From NCBI GenBank assembly GCA_013368315.1, contig JAACJM010000137.1, positions 1-64,000 on the forward strand: 64,000 nt of DNA, written 5' to 3'. A program made the position numbers and the translations under genes. This stretch comes from Tetrapyrgos nigripes. Taxonomy: Eukaryota; Basidiomycota; Agaricomycetes; Agaricales; Campanellaceae. The notes under the pieces are model-generated. The model was not told the DNA's origin, made no database searches, and saw only the letters and a list, made by a program, of their open reading frames with translations. Of this stretch, positions 23,789 to 34,865 are shown in pieces (positions within the stretch are counted from its first letter, which is position 1; each line of letters opens with the position of its first letter).

Positions 23789-24573
23789 GCGCCGGCAAGT
23801 CAATGGCACGCACATTTCAAGTTCCTATCACTTCGTTAATTGATATATGGGCTAGTATACTTTCAGATATACTGCATGCAATTTTTGAGCAAGAGAAATG
23901 GAGCTGAAGTGGTACCTACTGATGGAAAAGGATTGTGGCCAAAAGGCTTGACATGCGAGTGGCGTTCGAAACACGTCTGATAGTTGATGTACAGCTCTCA
24001 AAACAGCAGAGAGGATCGAGGGGAGCGCAATAAGTCCCAAATAGGAAAGGGACTCGTGACAAGCGCTTCTTTGTTGCAAAACGAGCTTACCGGGGGGTTC
24101 AGCGTGGGACAATGCACTCCCAAAAAGGAAAAAAGCACTTGATGCCCGCAACATTGGCGTGAAATCGACCGCATTTGGGAGATAAAACCCACTACCTATA
24201 CAGTAGCGGGAACTTGGTATTTTCACAGCAAGCAGCTCATTCATTTCTCTTCCTATCCTTCTACATTTTTACTAGAGTCTAGTCCTGTTTTACTCTTCAA
24301 GTTGTCAATTAGTTAGGATTCAACATTTACTTTGTGAGGGTGGATAGAAAAGAAGTTCAACAAAAAGTAATATGTATTTTAGCATTTTGGAGAGCTCTGG
24401 CCTCATACTCGCCATGCGTCAACGCTGGCCCACACACCTTTCAGAATCAGTGTCAGCAAGTCAATGTCATGAGCATTTCAAGCTCACCTTACTTCATTAT
24501 TTGAAATATGCATTGATATGATCTCAAAGGGCTTGCATGTAAATTTTTAGCAGGAGAAACAGACCAAAAGTGA
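23789..24573. repeat. Two diverged direct copies of a ~125 bp repeat
   Basis: Copies at 23789-23915 and 24452-24573 share CAAGTCAATG, CATTTCAAG, CACTTC(A/G)TT, TTGATAT and TTTT(G/A)AGCA(A/G)GAGAAA in the same order and orientation. The sequence between them holds no supported gene. Confidence 0.6.
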
Positions 24574-25444
24574 CACCCTGAGACGCAGCAATTTTGTAAA
24601 ATACTAGGTTGTTCCTTAGTTAGCTTCATATAAAAAATGACGGTTATTTCTACGCTCACAACCAACTCCTTTTTATAAAAGCCTGCAAATATCCTAGGCC
24701 AAGACAGAGACTCATATGACCGGTTTTTGGACATCATCCTATGGACCAAGGTCCATCTCTTGGACTCCCTTCCGAACTCGGCTTTAGCGTCGCAATCGGG
24801 TTGGACAGCCACTTTCCAAAACGAGTATCTCGTTAGTAGTTGCTACTTGCTTTAATGTTTATGTACATATGCCTACATACATACCCATGATTATTGTAGT
24901 CTGGAGGCGGGTTTGGTTGGGCACAGATTAGGGCATGGACATAAATATATGGACTTGCTATCATTTTGTACATATCAGTTACATTATGGACTAACGAACT
25001 ACGACGAAACACTCTATGCCCCAGTGTCGTCTTCAATCAGAGGTAGGCTACAGGGCCCAGGGGTATCAGGTTGTGGGGTTCATCTGAGCGAGATAAGAGT
25101 GCGGGAAGGGTAACCAAAACGCCGTTTACCGTTGACAGCTGCCGGCAGTGGGCAGGCGGTGTGAAAACAAGGATGCAAGAAAGAATAAAAATGTATCAGT
25201 TGGCACTAGTATGCATATGCAAACTAAGATGAAAGTTACTCACCTATTAACCTCCCTTTCTTAGGCATTTCTTATACTCCTACTTCTTCGGCCCATACCT
25301 CTCCATCTCCGAGTCTTCGCTCCCATAGCACATCTGTCCTTGTCAGCTGTGCTGCAAACTTGATATTACCAATGAAAAAAGTCTTCCATGAATACAGGTG
25401 TCCATCATTGTTCATGGGTGGAAGCAGAAAAAGAGTAAAGTGGA
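24574..25444. other. Unassigned region
   Basis: A minus-strand frame at 25412-25272 reads YSWKTFFIGNIKFAAQLTRT then DVLWERRLGDGEVWAEE, which looks protein-like, but I do not recognise it and no exon structure is clear. Nothing else is supported. Confidence 0.35.
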
Positions 25445-26806
25445 CAAGGAGTGGATGGCCAAGAGTTGCGCTGGCAGTTTGGGTGGTTGGATGATGCGTC
25501 AGCGTCGGAATTACAATTACGGACGAGTTTTCATCGAACAACCCTCCAATCAACCTCCAATGTTGCAGTATTACACACACAGATGTCTGGTGGTTACAGC
25601 TGAGACACCTCTGTATTCACAACAGGTGGTTTCTGACTCTCAAATCAGCTGAGAAGGCCAAAACGCACAAAGCAAATAAAAGTCGAATCCTTCACAATAA
25701 TTCGCACGCTCTTTCTGGGCGCTTACAGACGCATCCCGGTCTCTGTCTCGCCTCGCGTTGGATCAAATTAGCGCGTTTCACCTCGGAGAGGCTCGGGATA
25801 GCACTCAAAAATGTAACTGTACTTCATGAATATTTCTTGCGGCCACACAATGAGGAACACACAGTATATTTCCTTATAGATAGAAAACTGTCATAAAATG
25901 GTCAATTTGGGACACTCGTCTTGGATTAGGGTATCATGTGGTGCTCTTAAAATACCCATAAAATGCAGAGATGTTTAAAGTAGCATATAAATCAGTATTT
26001 AAAAGCCATCCAGCCATATTATGGCCACCCGAAATTGGTAGAGTGTTAAAAGTACTTGAGATGGAAAAACTTCCAAAAAAGCGAACATACAAAGATACCA
26101 ACGCATGCATGACCTACTAGAGCATCCGGCGTATATTGGCACTTCGAATGAAGACCTTTTTTTGAGTCATTAGACGTGTAATAATCTTATCTATGAGCTC
26201 TGGGCATGATAGAAATCAGTTTATGGAGCCAGAAAGTATCCGTGTACACTGTGAGTTATCATTAACGTTGAATTAACGTCAAGCTCTCCATGTATCAACT
26301 TGATTCTACCTATTTGGACACGAACGGTAGCCTAATGAATTCCAAATTGAACTACCAATTGTCAGTTTGGCTGGCATGTGCTGTAGAATTTATATCCGGT
26401 GTGGAGACTTTCAGCCACAATTGCTCTGCTCAACCGCGGAGTGATATTTGGTATCCATAAATCCACGGGAAGGATAAATTACCTTTTTGCATCACTGAAG
26501 AGAGTTACTGAATATTTAATTCCTCGCTTGCGAGTAGGTTTACATGGAATTGTACAAAACGGCGGGAACGGCGGGGCGCAGCAAACCGACCCAAATCGGC
26601 TGCAAAGTAACCTTATGTGAATACTGGGCTCAATTACACTGTCTCAGCGTCATATGTATGTGCTGTAGCATGCACGTATATGTAACAATTTGAACGAATG
26701 TGCGATTAATGGTGCATAACGACCCGAGCTAAAGCGGGCAATGCCGAACCCAATCGATGTGGGAACCGAAGTACCGAATATGGTACACCCGATTCCCTGA
26801 GCATTC
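25445..26806 (+). repeat. Outer inverted-repeat arm, left copy
   Basis: About 1.36 kb here reappears in reverse orientation at 43103-44460. Shared landmarks include GGAGTGGATG at one end, CCTCCAATGTTGCAGTA, GGTGGTTTCTGACTCTCA, CCCAGAAAGAGCGTGCGAAT (complement), AAAATGGTCAATTTGGGACA, GCCACCCGAAA, CGGGCAATGC and GAGCATTCC at the other end. Divergence is moderate (many substitutions and indels). No transposase is readable inside. Confidence 0.8.
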
Positions 26807-26911
26807 CTATACAATTCCGTCCGTTCAATACATTTTTGTAGGTATACGCACCTACACACGGACATTACACAGTGCTATTTGGTGTTTTTTCATGTCTATA
26901 ACAATTGGTGC

Positions 26912-27568
26912 AGGATCTGGATGCCGTGAGAGGATGTGGGCGGGTACCCAAGCTGGGCTGGAATAGTTCCACGGGGCCAGGGGCGTCAAATAGCGCCCGA
27001 GCTAAAAGTATTTTCCGAGAGCCTCGATCATCATCGATGGCAGCCTATGGTTATGCTGATGGAATGGGCGGGTGCCCAAGCAGGGCGGGAATATTCCCGA
27101 GGTGGCCCAGAGCATTTTGGGAAAATCCCCAATGATAATCTTGCTTTTTATCTACGTATGTACTACTACATATATGCATATGTATGATACACTGCAGTGT
27201 ACTAATGTGATTGGTATGCACGTATAGGCGCAATATTCCAATGCAATGCATGCCCAAGCAGGGCGGAAATATTCCCAGGGGGTCGGGTACACCAAGTAGC
27301 CCGAGCCCAAAGAATTTCCGAATAACCCGAGCCCAGAGCGTTTTCCGAAAAACCCGACGGCAGGTGAGCACTGAGCGAGGGCATTTTCCGAAGTACAGAC
27401 CAGAGACCGTGGATGGTCCATGAACTACCAATGCTGAGAATGGCAGGTCGCTTACAAATACCGCGTAGGCAAGGATCATCCGTCGTTTTTTATAAGATAG
27501 CTTCATGGTTATAACCGCGATTTTTGTAGAAACTTTTATAAAATATCTGTGCTATAGCCTGAAAGTGA
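26912..27568 (+). repeat. Inner inverted-repeat arm, left copy
   Basis: This matches the complement of 34866-35505. The part from about 27165 to the right end is nearly identical (for example AATACCGCGTAGGCAAGGAT, CCCGACGGCAGGTGAGC). It contains three copies of a G/C-rich word of the form CCCAAGCAGGGCGGGAATAT near 26948, 27072 and 27252, plus repeated CCCGAGCCCA(A/G)AG...TTCCGA words. Confidence 0.85.
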
Positions 27569-27825
27569 TACTACCATTAGTGATCCCTGACTCTGACTGA
27601 AGGGAGAAGGAGGGAGTGTCCAACCAAATGGCATCATGCTGTGTTGCAAAAGGGAGTCTAAATTCCCATGGCCAGCTCCGAGTGCATCAGGAAAAACTTC
27701 AACTGTAAATTAGACAAAAATTGAGCAAAATTGGATTCAATACTGCTGTTTTTCCGATTTTGCTAAATACTGCCAGATACTCTAGCCCCCCCTTGCAAAG
27801 TGACACCAATTTTCGTCTTTTTGGC
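27569..27825. other. Spacer between inner arm and the next element
   Basis: No gene or repeat recognised. Confidence 0.4.
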
Positions 27826-27827
27826 TA

Positions 27828-28950
27828 CAGTCGTGGACAACCAAAGTCAACAAAGTGTCCAGGACCAGATTTCGAGTTTCTGAGCCAAGCTTTTTGCAGA
27901 TTTGGACTTAGAATGGCGAAATACGTCGAAAAATGGTCTTCCTAAGTTTTTCCCACAACCCGTTTTGGAGTCTCAATTTTTGGGGTCATTTCAACGAAAA
28001 TTTTGAGTACATATTACCTATTCTACTTATGATTGTTGTGAAGTAGGATTGACGACCACCTCAATACTCACCATCGCGGACTCTGAGACTGATCTGTGAC
28101 CGCGTTGCTTCCGTACTGCCCATTCCAAAGCCTTTCCAGTCAATCCACGACAATATGTGCTCATACACCTGAAAGAGCGATTAATAAACTTGCGTATGAC
28201 TCTGGCTGGACATGCATTGAGCCATTTGAACATGGCGTCCTTCGCATCTTGGAATGTTGGTTTGGGTTCCTCTTGATCAGTATCTGTATTTGCACCAGCC
28301 CCAATACTGCAAGAAAATGTTAAGCTGGGTTAAATGAGCAATAAGACTCAAAAATGCACCATCTCAATGGGATTAAGTTCACAATGAAATTTCAGTAAAA
28401 AGATATACTCGTGGCTGTCAAGGATCAGGGTTACTCATCCAAAATTTCATTGTGAGACAAGTGAGACATTTCTGTCTGACTAATGCCCGAATCCTCAGCT
28501 GACAGTACAGCTTCTGTAGATGTTTTTTTGGACTCTTGAGATACTTTAGGCTTGGGCCGTTGATGCCAGAGCCCTGTCATGACCCTTTTGCACTTGAGAG
28601 GTCACCCACCAGGCATGGTTGGATTGTTCTTGGAAGTGGAGCACAGCAAATTACTATATTTGGAATAGAAACTTTTGTACCTGATTGCTTATTTTTTTGG
28701 TGGATCATACTTGCCTTTGCGAATGGAGTGTTTTCCGCTATTTTGGAGATTTTTAGCGATTTTTTTGGCGGTTGTCTCAAAATTTGGGAGTCAAAACCCC
28801 GAACCTCACTTTGAGGGAAATCGGCTCGTTAAAACTGCTTTCTAGGTTTGTAACTACACCAGAAATACACTTTTCTTTGGTCTATGAGGTCGCTTGGCCT
28901 GGGAAAAAACTCAATGAAAAAGTTTGTTGACTTTGGTTGTCCACGACTGT
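27828..28950. mobile_element. 1.1 kb DNA transposon remnant with 27-bp perfect TIRs
   Basis: The ends CAGTCGTGGACAACCAAAG... and ...CTTTGGTTGTCCACGACTG are exact inverted copies for at least 27 bp, each flanked by TA. CAGT ends with TA duplication are the hallmark of Tc1/mariner-type elements. The interior holds only the last part of a transposase-like frame, so the copy is internally deleted and non-autonomous. Confidence 0.88.
28027..28233 (-). pseudogene. C-terminal transposase-derived fragment
   Basis: The frame reads WLNACPARVIRKFINRSFRC, then YCRGLTGKALEWAVRKQRGH and RSVSESAM. A block like this closes many predicted DDE-superfamily proteins in Agaricomycetes. It lies inside the TA-flanked element and runs minus. 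Only ~65 codons remain and no catalytic residues are present. Confidence 0.6.
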
Positions 28951-29212
28951 ATATTTGACGAGTATCTGCTCGCAATATATGACTAGTTTTCAAGTCTTTA
29001 ACACACACCCAGGCATCAGAACAGGGACAGTTCGTTTAAGAATCATCAATTCAAATATAAAATACTAGAATAACAAGGTTATAATAAGGAAGTGTGTTCA
29101 AGATATGTACACTATTACTCCATTCCATCAACATCAATGTCTAGCGGGTCTGATGTGGCGAACGAGACAGTAGACCTAGGAATATCCACATCAGCAAAAA
29201 TACAAGTGGACT
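28951..29212. other. Spacer
   Basis: AT-rich sequence with nothing recognised. Confidence 0.4.
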
Positions 29213-29445
29213 TTTCCGGACTTCCGAAGACTTTTCGTCGCTTTTCGTCGCTTTTCGTACCTTTTTCAGGAGAGGACTTTTTCAGGACTTTTTTTGGAGT
29301 ACTTTTTTGGGACTTTTACTTACCGAAGTACTTTTTTTACCGGCCTTTTACAGCCTTTGACTTACCCGAGGACTTTTTCGGGACTTTTTGCAGTACTTTT
29401 GGACTTTTACTTACCGAAGTACTTTTTTATCGGCCTTTTACTTCT
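29213..29445 (+). repeat. GACTTTT/CTTTTT cryptic repeat array
   Basis: Irregular repeats of GGACTTTT, CGTCGCTTTT and GTACTTTTTT fill the interval. A ~45-bp unit (GGGACTTTTACTTACCGAAG...) is duplicated at about 29310 and 29402. Similar CTTTT-rich stretches lie at 30630-30690 and 60545-60720. The three reading frames it opens are not genes. Confidence 0.75.
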
Positions 29446-30780
29446 GCAGGCTGCCGCTGAGGGTAGAGTATGTACATACATATGCAATAAACATGCTGCG
29501 TAGGACATTGCAAGGAATTACTACTAGTAGAAGGGCAGGCAAGTCAGAAACGTGTGGATCCTGGATGAATTTCTACACGAAGGGAGATTTGAAGAACAAA
29601 CAATAAGAAGGGGATGAATGGGACGCCCACATATTTGAGCAGAACAGTGGGTAGGGGGGTGGGGGGGGGGATGAGAGTAGAGTATAAAAAAAGGGCAAGA
29701 GAGAGCAACGACGATGACGCGACGCGTCGTCTTGGAGGTAAGTGGGAAAATGAGACATTGGCAAATACGTGTTAGTGTAAATTCCGTTTCGCAGTGCTAA
29801 GCAAGTAGCGTTGATGTCATTGAGAAGAACATGTGGCTGGTCCTAGAGGCGGGTCAGAAAGAAAGCGGGGGGGGGGGGGGGCTCGAAGGACAATGACAAT
29901 GACATGGGGGATATAAAGGTAACGGCGGTAACAGCGAACTCTGGCGAAATTTTTGTGCGGCCGTTACGGTCCTGGGGAGTTTGAAACTCCGCCAACCACC
30001 GATACAGTTGCGGTCACATGCTGTTCGTTTTGTTGACTCTTCTTCCTTCACGACCACTTCCTTTGTCTCTCAAAATTCTTCTTACTGTCCCGCTAGCCTT
30101 TCCGTTCACCTCTGTAAGTCACTCAGTGTCTAAAGTATGTCTAGCTCCGTCTTCTGGGCTACTGACTCGCACTTACAACTTACTTTCTAGGCCACGCTCT
30201 GTAGAGTTGGGATGATTATGGGAATATCGGGCAACGTTTTTGGAGTAGCGCTCACAGTTTGAAGGAGTAGTTGTGAACTGGTCATTGCTTCAAGACTCTG
30301 GGTGCGTTTCTTACAGTCTCTTCGAGACACCACACAGAATATTTCATCACCCGGGCAGTATCCATTGAAGACGTTCTTTCCCTCTCTGTATGTGCACACC
30401 TTATTAGGTACTAGCTCTCCTGATTTTCTTTCCACAGACATGTGCGCAGGTCTACTAGTCTGATTACGTTGTCTTCAAGAGTCTTCTTAGGAAAGGTGTG
30501 GAATTTGTATGTATCCAACTAGTATAATCCTTTCTGTGTGTATGTACCTGAAATATATGTGCTTTCAGGCTACTTTTACCGGGTTTTTTGAGGTACGTGA
30601 ACCAAGTTTCCACTGCCTAACTGACATCTTTCAGTGTCTTTTTCGTACTTTTTTGTGTACTTTTTGCGGACTTCTCAGAAGCCGGTTTGACTTTTATTTG
30701 ACTTCCATAAGCGATTGGAGTTTTGTTGGACTTGCCTACCTATATTTTCTACCCAACAGAGGGTCTGTTGGCCGACCTCT
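29446..30780. other. Promoter-like stretch with G runs, no firm gene
   Basis: G-rich tracts occur at 29647-29671 and a 15-G run near 29866. TATAAAAAAAG lies near 29682 and GATATAAAGG near 29911. They are followed by a CT-rich leader and an ATG at 30018 (MLFVLLTLLPSRPLPLSLKI, hydrophobic) that reaches a GTAAGT at 30115. This could be the first exon of a secreted or membrane protein, but no second exon is convincing. Confidence 0.35.
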
Positions 30781-31084
30781 GTCATTCCACCTGCGTCCCA
30801 CGCCGTCCCGTAGCCCTCGTCGCCCCCGTTCCGGATCCGCCCCCCGCTCGTCGATTGACAGCCGTCTGAGCTCGCCGTCGCCGTCCCGAGCCCCGACCGC
30901 TGTCTGGGGTCTGGCGGCCTCGTCTCTGGCCGCAGCCCTTCGGGTCCTGCACTGGAAACGTGCCCGCCCCAGCCCCCGAGGTCCCCGTCTGCTTTTCGGG
31001 GCCAGACCCCCAGCGCTCGGCGTGCTGTCGCCGTCGCGAGCCCCAGCGGCCAGCAGACCTTGGGCCTCCCGCAGCCGTCTGCGT
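30781..31084. repeat. GC-rich leader of the minisatellite
   Basis: Very GC-rich sequence with diverged words of the array that follows (CCTCGGAACCTCGACCC, CCGTCGC, GAGCCCC). The long plus and minus frames across it come from base composition. Confidence 0.5.
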
Positions 31085-32446
31085 GTCACTCGCCTCGGAA
31101 CCTCGACCCAGAGCTGCAGACAGCCCTCCCTGAGGTCCCTGTCAAGTTTCCAGAGCGAATGACACATCGCTCGGCTCGCGGTCGCTGTTGCCAGCGGTGA
31201 GCAGACACCCCACGTCTCGCTCAGGCGTTCCTGTGTCATTCGCCTCGGAACCTCGACCCAGAGCTGCAGACAGCCCTCCCTGAGGTCCCTGTCAAGTTTT
31301 CAGAGCGAATGACACATCGCTTGGCTCGCGGTCGCTGTTGCCAGCGGTGAGCAGACACCCACGTCTTGCTCGGGCGTTCCTGTGTCATTCGCCTCGGGAC
31401 CTCGACCCGGAGCTGCAGACATCCCTCCCTGAGGTCCCTGTCAAGTTTCCAGAGCGAATGACACATTGCTCGGCTCGCGGTCGCTGTTGCCAGCGGTGAG
31501 CAGACACCCACGTCTTGCTCGGGCGTTCCTGTGTCATTCGCCTCGGGACCTCGACCCAGAGCTGCAGACAGCCCTCCCTGAGGTCCCTGTCAAGTTTTCA
31601 GAGCGAATGACACATCGCTCGGCTCGCGGTCGCTGTTGCCAGCAGTGAGCAGACACCCACGTCTTGCTCGGGCGTTCCTGTGTCATTCGCCTCGGGACCT
31701 CGACCCAGAGCTGCAGACAGCCCTCCCTGAGGTCCCTGTCAAGTTTTCAGAGCGAATGACACATTGCTCGGCTCGCGGTCGCTGTTGCCAGCGGTGAGCA
31801 GACACCCACGTCTTGCTCGGGCGTTCCTGTGTCATTCGCCTCGGGACCTCGACCCAGAGCTGCAGACAGCCCTCCCTGAGGTCCCTGTCAAGTTTCCAGA
31901 GCGAATGACACACTGCTTGGCTCGCGGTCGCTGTTGCCAGCGGTGAGCAGACACCCACGTCTTGCTCGGGCGTTCCTGTGTCATTCGCCTCGGGACCTCG
32001 ACCCAGAGCTGCAGACAGCCCTCCCTGAGGTCCCTGTCAAGTTTCCAGAGCGAATGACACACTGCCTGGCTCGCGGTCGCTGTTGCCAGCGGTGAGCAGA
32101 CACCGACGTCTTGCTCGGGCGTTCCTGTGTCATTCGCCTCGGGACCTCGACCCAGAGCGGCAGACAGCCCTCCCTGAGGTCCCTGTCAAGGTTTCAGAGC
32201 GAATGACACATCGCTTGGCTCGCGGTCGCTGTTGCCAGCAGTGAGCAGACACCCACGTCTTGCTCGGGCGTTCCTGTGTCATTCGCCTCGGGACCTCGAC
32301 CCAGAGCTGCAGACAGCCCTCCCTGAGGTCCCTGTCAAGTTTTCAGAGCGAATGACACATCGCTTGGCTCGCGGTCGCTGTTGCCAGCAGTGAGCAGACA
32401 CCCACGTCTTGCTCGGGCGTTCCTGTGTCATTCGCCTCGGGACCTA
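31085..32446. repeat. 149-bp minisatellite, about nine units, each able to form a nested hairpin
   Basis: The word TGTGTCATTCG recurs at 31234, 31381, 31530, 31679, 31828, 31977, 32126, 32275 and 32424, mostly exactly 149 bp apart (first interval 147). Every unit contains GTGTCATTCGC facing GCGAATGACAC and, inside these, GGGACCTC facing GAGGTCCC, so each could fold into a two-level stem. Units are highly alike. The array directly borders the stop codon of the pogo transposase, and related words (GTGAGCAGACA...CGCCTC) also lie at 34537-34557 on its other side. Confidence 0.93.
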
Positions 32447-32449
32447 GTA

Positions 32450-34213
32450 CTATTTTTTAGCAAATACACTAGTGATTAAGGGCTGTTCCATTGACTTCGT
32501 CTGATCGAGACGAGTCTGACGTCCAAAAGAGGCCAACAGTGCATCCAGCTTCCTTGAGAACGGATCCTCCTTATTCTGAATGTACCGTTGAATGGAGGCG
32601 ATAGCCTGGAGTGCCTCGCGACGAGTGGGTGCTGGTTCTAACGGTGCATCATCCCCATCATCATCACCGCCATTGATCTCGATATCTTCCAGTGCTTCTC
32701 GGGCTTCCATCACAGCTTCATAAATACCCTTTTCCAACTCTATTCTTCCATCTTCGTAGTCTCGCTCCCAGATTGGGTTTAAAAGATTGTCGAGGTTCAT
32801 GTTGGACCGTTGAAGTACACCTGTTGCCTGAAGCTCATCAAGAACTTCTTCAACCCCCTGCTCAGCATGTAAGACTGGATCCGATATGTTAAGAAGTGAT
32901 GAGACAGGAAGTGAGACAGAATCTAGAGCGACAGCGGCTTTATTAGAGAAATCTGGCAGAATACCAGACTTCCTCCAACAATGAGCAATGGTAGATGTGT
33001 CTACATCTTTCCATGCTGCGTCTGCCATCCTCATAGCCTCCAGTTGGTTGATGTTATAGATATCAGAGGGAGTGATGCCGCTGTCGTAGCAGTCAATGGA
33101 ACATTCGATGTAGCGGCGGCGGTAATAGGCTTTGAAAGTCTGGATAATGCCTTGATCATTGGGTTGGACATGGGACGTGAGATTGGGTTCAAAATTTTCG
33201 ACACGAATATTTTTGAGACCAGGTGGAACAATATGGCCGGAGAAATTGTCCTGCAAGAGAAGGATTTTTCAACCTTTCTTTTGGAGCTCTTGATCCCATT
33301 ACGTAATCCATTCCTGATAGAGAACTGTGGTCATCCAGGCCTTTGCATTGTTACGGTAGTAAAACCCATGTTGAGAACCACTTCGTCCTCCAAAACAGCG
33401 TGGTTTGTGTGCTTTTCCAATGATGAAAGGAGGGAGCTTCTCGGAACCGTCTGCATTGGCCGTCAGAGCATAAGTCACACGGACTTTGCTTCCTTTCACA
33501 CCAGGATTATGCCTGTCCGAAAGCCCACTGTCTGGTGGCATTCTAAAGAGTTTTATGGTCAGTCAACCATAGGAGGGAATATGGAAAAGTAGCGCACGCA
33601 TAGAAAAGGCCGGTCTCATCCATGTTAAAAATATCCTTCGGCTGATAACCATACTTTTCAATCAGCTCCTTGATCCGCTTTCGCTCTGCCTCTACAGTAT
33701 ATGAATCCGAGGAACCAGCCTCTCCGTGCCGCTTCCACTTCTTCAAGCCATTCCTTTCCTTGAACTCAAATTCAGCCGCTCATCTGCGGGAACCCCCACA
33801 AAATTCGCAAATTGCGTCCACTTCTGTCTCAAAACCTCGCCCGTTAACTGGACCTTGTCATTCATTGCTTTCGAAACCCATAAATCCATCATTTCTGTGA
33901 CTTCTGGATGCAGTGTTTGACAAATTTGCTTGGTTTTGGAGGCTCCGCGAGTGTCGAGGTCATACTAATTTTGAAGAAAATCCATCTTGGCAACCCATCT
34001 TGAGAGGGTCCCCTGCACGAGTCCAAAGTGTGCCGCTGTCTGTGTCTGATTCTTGCCATTGTTACGGTACCACTCCAGGACTGTAATCTTTTGCGCCAAT
34101 TTTGCACGCTGACCAGGAGCAAATTTGAGCTCTGTGTCTTTGGTAGTTTTCTTCGTGGCTGGTTTTGGGTCAACAGGGGCTGAAAACGAAGGTGAGTGCT
34201 TGAAAACAGTCAT
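32450..34213 (-). pseudogene. Pogo/Tigger-type (CENP-B-like) transposase
   Basis: The minus-strand frame begins ATG at 34213 and shows the standard order. A psq-type helix-turn-helix (FAPGQRAKLAQKITVLEWYR, TQTAAHFGLVQGTLSRWVAK) leads into a CENP-B/Tc5-type second DNA-binding domain (LTGEVLRQKWTQFANFVGV, RNGLKKWKRHGEAGSS). The DDE_1 catalytic domain follows: IFNMDETGLFYA (first D), QDNFSGH (second D), FEPNLTSHVQPNDQGIIQTF (third D). Then come NQLEAMRMADAAWKDV and CWRKSGILPDF. One 54-bp intron (GTGCGC...CTTTAG) splits FYA from MPPDSGL. Two nonsense codons interrupt the frame between EWIT and QDNFSGH (TAA and TGA, near 33295 and 33262), both explainable by C-to-T changes. The second DNA-binding domain has a short deletion near 33745. 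All three catalytic acids survive, but the copy is dead. Confidence 0.9.
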
Positions 34214-34521
34214 TAGGAGGTCAACACACCCTTTCTCTTTTTCGAAACTGTTTTAACTTCTCCCTCAGCTAGCTCCATCAGCTTCTTAACAACTTCATTT
34301 TCCTTCGAGTTTAGTCGTTCAAAAGCCAGCTCATAGTCTGAGGCCTTCTCCAGCTTCTCTATGACCATCTCTTCCTCGACTACATTTGCCTCGTTGTCCA
34401 ACCACTCCTCATCTGCGATAGAAACCTTCTCCTTGCGGCTCAGTCGGGCCTTGATGTTCTTCTGGAGGATAGAGAGGCCATTTTTCAGGGCAGCGATAGG
34501 ACTTTTGGGAAGCTTAGCCAT
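34213..34521 (-). CDS. Small upstream ORF1 of the pogo element
   Basis: A 102-codon frame (LPKSPIAALKNGLSILQKNI ... VSIADEEWLDNEANVVEEE ... YELAFERLNSKENEVVKKLM) is rich in charged residues, probably helical, with a basic end SKKRKG. Its stop overlaps the transposase start as TAATG. It lies on the same strand within the element, so it may be an accessory protein, or originally an N-terminal part of the transposase in another frame or exon. I do not recognise it elsewhere with certainty. Confidence 0.5.
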   Translation of the reverse strand: MAKLPKSPIAALKNGLSILQKNIKARLSRKEKVSIADEEWLDNEANVVEEEMVIEKLEKASDYELAFERLNSKENEVVKKLMELAEGEVKTVSKKRKGVLTS

Positions 34522-34704
34522 GGGTGACTGCCAGCAGGGTGAGCAGACATCGCCTCAGTAATTTTTAGTGTCTTTTTTAGCGTTTTAGCGTTTTTGTAGC
34601 GTACCAAAGTGTGAAAAAAAGTAAATTTTTATTCAGACGGACCGACTAACCAGTGTACATATATGGAAGGTACCAAGAAGGTATGCAGTTTGGGTGCCTC
34701 GAAA
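34522..34704. other. Subterminal region of the pogo element
   Basis: Holds a fragment related to the minisatellite (34530-34557) and T-rich TTTTTAGCG words. No gene. Confidence 0.5.
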
Positions 34705-34831
34705 TGCTATGCATTACGCACTAAGAGAGACTTATGCATTAACCCTGCCAAACCAACTTGGGAATGCCAAAATCCTATGCATTAAGAGCACTATGCATTA
34801 AGGGGGGTATGCATTAAGAGGGAGTTTACTG
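34705..34831 (-). mobile_element. Terminus of the pogo element with subterminal repeats
   Basis: Read on the minus strand the end is TA-CAGTAAACTCCCTCTTAATGC. CAGT next to TA is the pogo/Tc1 signature. TATGCATTAAG or close variants occur five times in ~110 bp (near 34709, 34731, 34783, 34792 and 34808), as expected for transposase binding sites. No matching left end is found, so the element is truncated or its left end has been replaced by the minisatellite. Confidence 0.7.
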
Positions 34832-34865
34832 TATTGTTTTTCCCGACCCACCTCATGTCTTCCCT

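Noticed and set aside
30509..31162. 217-codon plus frame and overlapping 167-codon minus frame
   Set aside because: Both are open because the sequence is extremely GC-rich and minisatellite-related. Residue content is Arg/Pro/Ser-skewed with no motifs.
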